From positions 1 through 64,000 of the forward strand of contig JAHNUO010000034.1 of the NCBI GenBank assembly GCA_019787685.1: a stretch of DNA of 64,000 nucleotides, written 5' to 3'. The translations under genes were made by a program, and so were the position numbers. Source of the stretch: Chiua virens (lineage: Eukaryota > Basidiomycota > Agaricomycetes > Boletales > Boletaceae). Positions 62,634 to 64,000 of the stretch are shown one piece after another (positions within the stretch are counted from its first letter, which is position 1; the number at the start of each line of letters is the position of its first letter). The notes under the pieces are model-generated. The model saw only the letters and a program-made list of their open reading frames with translations. It was not told the origin of the DNA and ran no database searches.

Positions 62634-63471
62634 ATGGCTCCTTTCGGTACCCTCTGGGGTCATCTTAACCAGCGTCAGACCAAAGTTGTACGTTAGAATC
62701 GATTTGATTTTTCAGATTCATACTAACCTGTGAACCTGTTTCGCTGTAGATCTTCAGTGTCGCAGCCATCAATGGGCTCGAGCTGGAACAACCTGAATTT
62801 TTATTCCAGAATCGGCCTCCAGAGTTTACAACCAAGTTCCCATTCGGGAAGATTCCCACCTTCGAAGGTGCAGATGGGCTTAAGCTCATTGAAGGTGCCA
62901 CGATTGCCCGTTATCGTGAGTATGGTACACTGTTACTTTTTTTCTCGACGGTCACACTTGTTCCAGTGAGCAGTGTCGGTTCCGTCAACTTGTCGGGCTC
63001 CAATGCAAACGAGGCTGCTATAATCGATCAATGGGTGCACTTTGCTGAACACGAAATCGGTGCTCCGACGGGGAACATCACGGGCATGATCTACGGCTAC
63101 CTTTGGCCTTTCAATCTCGAGGTTGGATCTCACCATCTAAATCGATATATTTGTCTAACACTCTGCTCAAGATTCTGGAGAAAGAAACGGAGCGTATTCT
63201 TCGCTCTCTCACCTACCTTGAATCGCATCTCGCGACCTGTTCTTCCGGTTACGTCGCCTTGGACACTCCGACCCTTGCCGACTATATTCTGGCGGGTGTG
63301 ATCTTTTCTGCCGCGAGCTCTGCGCTCGGAGCTGCTGAGCGCGCCAAGTTTCCCCACGTATTTGCTCACTACACAAAGGTGACCTCAGATGAGAAGGTGA
63401 AACAATACTGGGGAACGGAGAAATTCGTTGATGTGCGCATCACTGAATATAAGCCGGTGACGTTCGCTTGA
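62634..63471 (+). CDS. Glutathione S-transferase, EF1B-gamma-like, array member 3
   Basis: Four exons: 62634-62687, 62750-62915, 62967-63121, 63172-63471 (224 aa). Intron phases equal those of members 1 and 2; the third intron uses a gttgga donor, weaker than the others. Key text: FGTLWGHLNQRQTK (GRPG changed to GHLN, in the loop where the active site residue normally sits), INGLELEQPEFLF, FPFGKIPTFEGADGLKLIEGATIARY (Ser of the SEG motif changed to Ile), SHLATCSSGYVALDTPTLADYILAGVIF. The altered glutathione-site residues make activity less certain than in members 1 and 2. Shortest C-terminus. Confidence 0.85.
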
Positions 63472-64000
63472 GGAACCTGAAAGAGTATGTATAATATTAG
63501 GAGTGTTGGAGTAGTATCAGTCGGTATCACAGGAAATGCACAGCTGGGAGAGCTTTGTGACGGAACGAAAGCACTCCTCCAGAACCATACTATGGCTCCA
63601 TCCATCTACTTCTCATCCGTGAGGCTGTATGAGGCGCTTGATGATCTGATCGTGGCAAAGTTCCGGCCTCCCAGATCGGTGTCACGGAATATGCAACCTA
63701 GGAACTTGCTGTACCTGGGATTTGCCTAATTCGTGTGACATCTACGCGCTCTCAATACCATGGCGATGATTTTTGGCTTTGAAAACCATCAATGAGGTCT
63801 ATAAGTCGAGTCACCCGGCTTCGTCCGCGTAATGGTCATTGGTCACAGGGTTGAAACGGAGATGAACAGTGGCCAAGAAAGGTATTGGTGATCGCAGCAT
63901 TGACTCGACGGTGACTCGTGTTGATTCCAGGATTTATGGCTCGTTGACCCTGTTATTTAAGCCTGACTCAGGGGTCGTTCGTAACCAGTACTGCGCCGCC
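63472..64000. other. Downstream of GST array, no gene recognised
   Basis: A short plus frame (63487-63729) has no recognised domain. Nothing else seen up to the window end. Confidence 0.4.

Overview
The window is genomic DNA of a filamentous basidiomycete, most likely a mushroom-forming Agaricomycete. The evidence is the density of short introns (about 50-70 nt, GT..AG), the gene types (F-box/leucine-rich protein, basidiomycete-type kinase-like protein, STAND NTPase, EF1B-gamma-like GST array, CUL1) and the decayed LTR elements. No rRNA, convincing tRNA or CRISPR array was seen.

Layout. 0-2 kb: decayed sequence and copy 1 of a dispersed repeat. 2-3.3 kb: class 3 lipase. 5.2-7.2 kb: F-box protein. 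7.15-11.06 kb and 23.6-27.5 kb: two colinear ~3.9-kb copies of an esterase segment, each starting at the last codons of the F-box gene. Copy 1 holds one whole esterase gene (A) and only the 3' part of a second (B). Copy 2 holds A' and leads into an intact B. Between the copies lie ~12.5 kb of AT-rich, gene-poor DNA with two solo LTRs flanked by 5-bp target duplications, truncated LTRs, a perfect 55-bp palindrome, a GACCAG-rich short repeat family and a TA-flanked inverted-repeat element that sits flush against copy 2. The arrangement is that expected from a tandem duplication whose junction later filled with (or was created by) mobile DNA.

29.9-37.8 kb is conventional gene space: a second copy of the dispersed repeat, an FMN-dependent 2-hydroxyacid oxidase/lactate monooxygenase-like gene (6 exons), a 746-aa kinase-like protein on the minus strand, and ALG6, the ER glucosyltransferase. 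From 38 to 53 kb the locus is a patchwork. Three genes (a WD40 protein, ALG6 and an aldo/keto reductase) occur again as fragments at several places, and each is intact at only one of them: ALG6 at 35.1-37.8 kb, WD40 plus a C-terminal helical domain at 43.1-45.6 kb, AKR at 51.2-52.9 kb. Interspersed are an MFS transporter, an AKR/GST chimeric fragment, CUL1 (scaffold of SCF ubiquitin ligases, 756 aa, 9 exons) and a dead Pif1-like helicase fragment.

53-64 kb: mostly noncoding DNA, then a STAND/NLR-type NTPase pseudogene (55.7-57.6 kb) and a tandem array of three GST genes (58.2, 60.2 and 62.6 kb) with identical intron positions and TATA-like boxes. Functional themes are detoxification and secondary substrates (esterases, GSTs, AKR, hydroxyacid oxidase), N-glycan assembly (ALG6) and ubiquitin-mediated turnover (CUL1 and an F-box protein), on a background of strong local duplication and decay. 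Exon structures were derived by hand from splice signals and frame consistency; no search was run.
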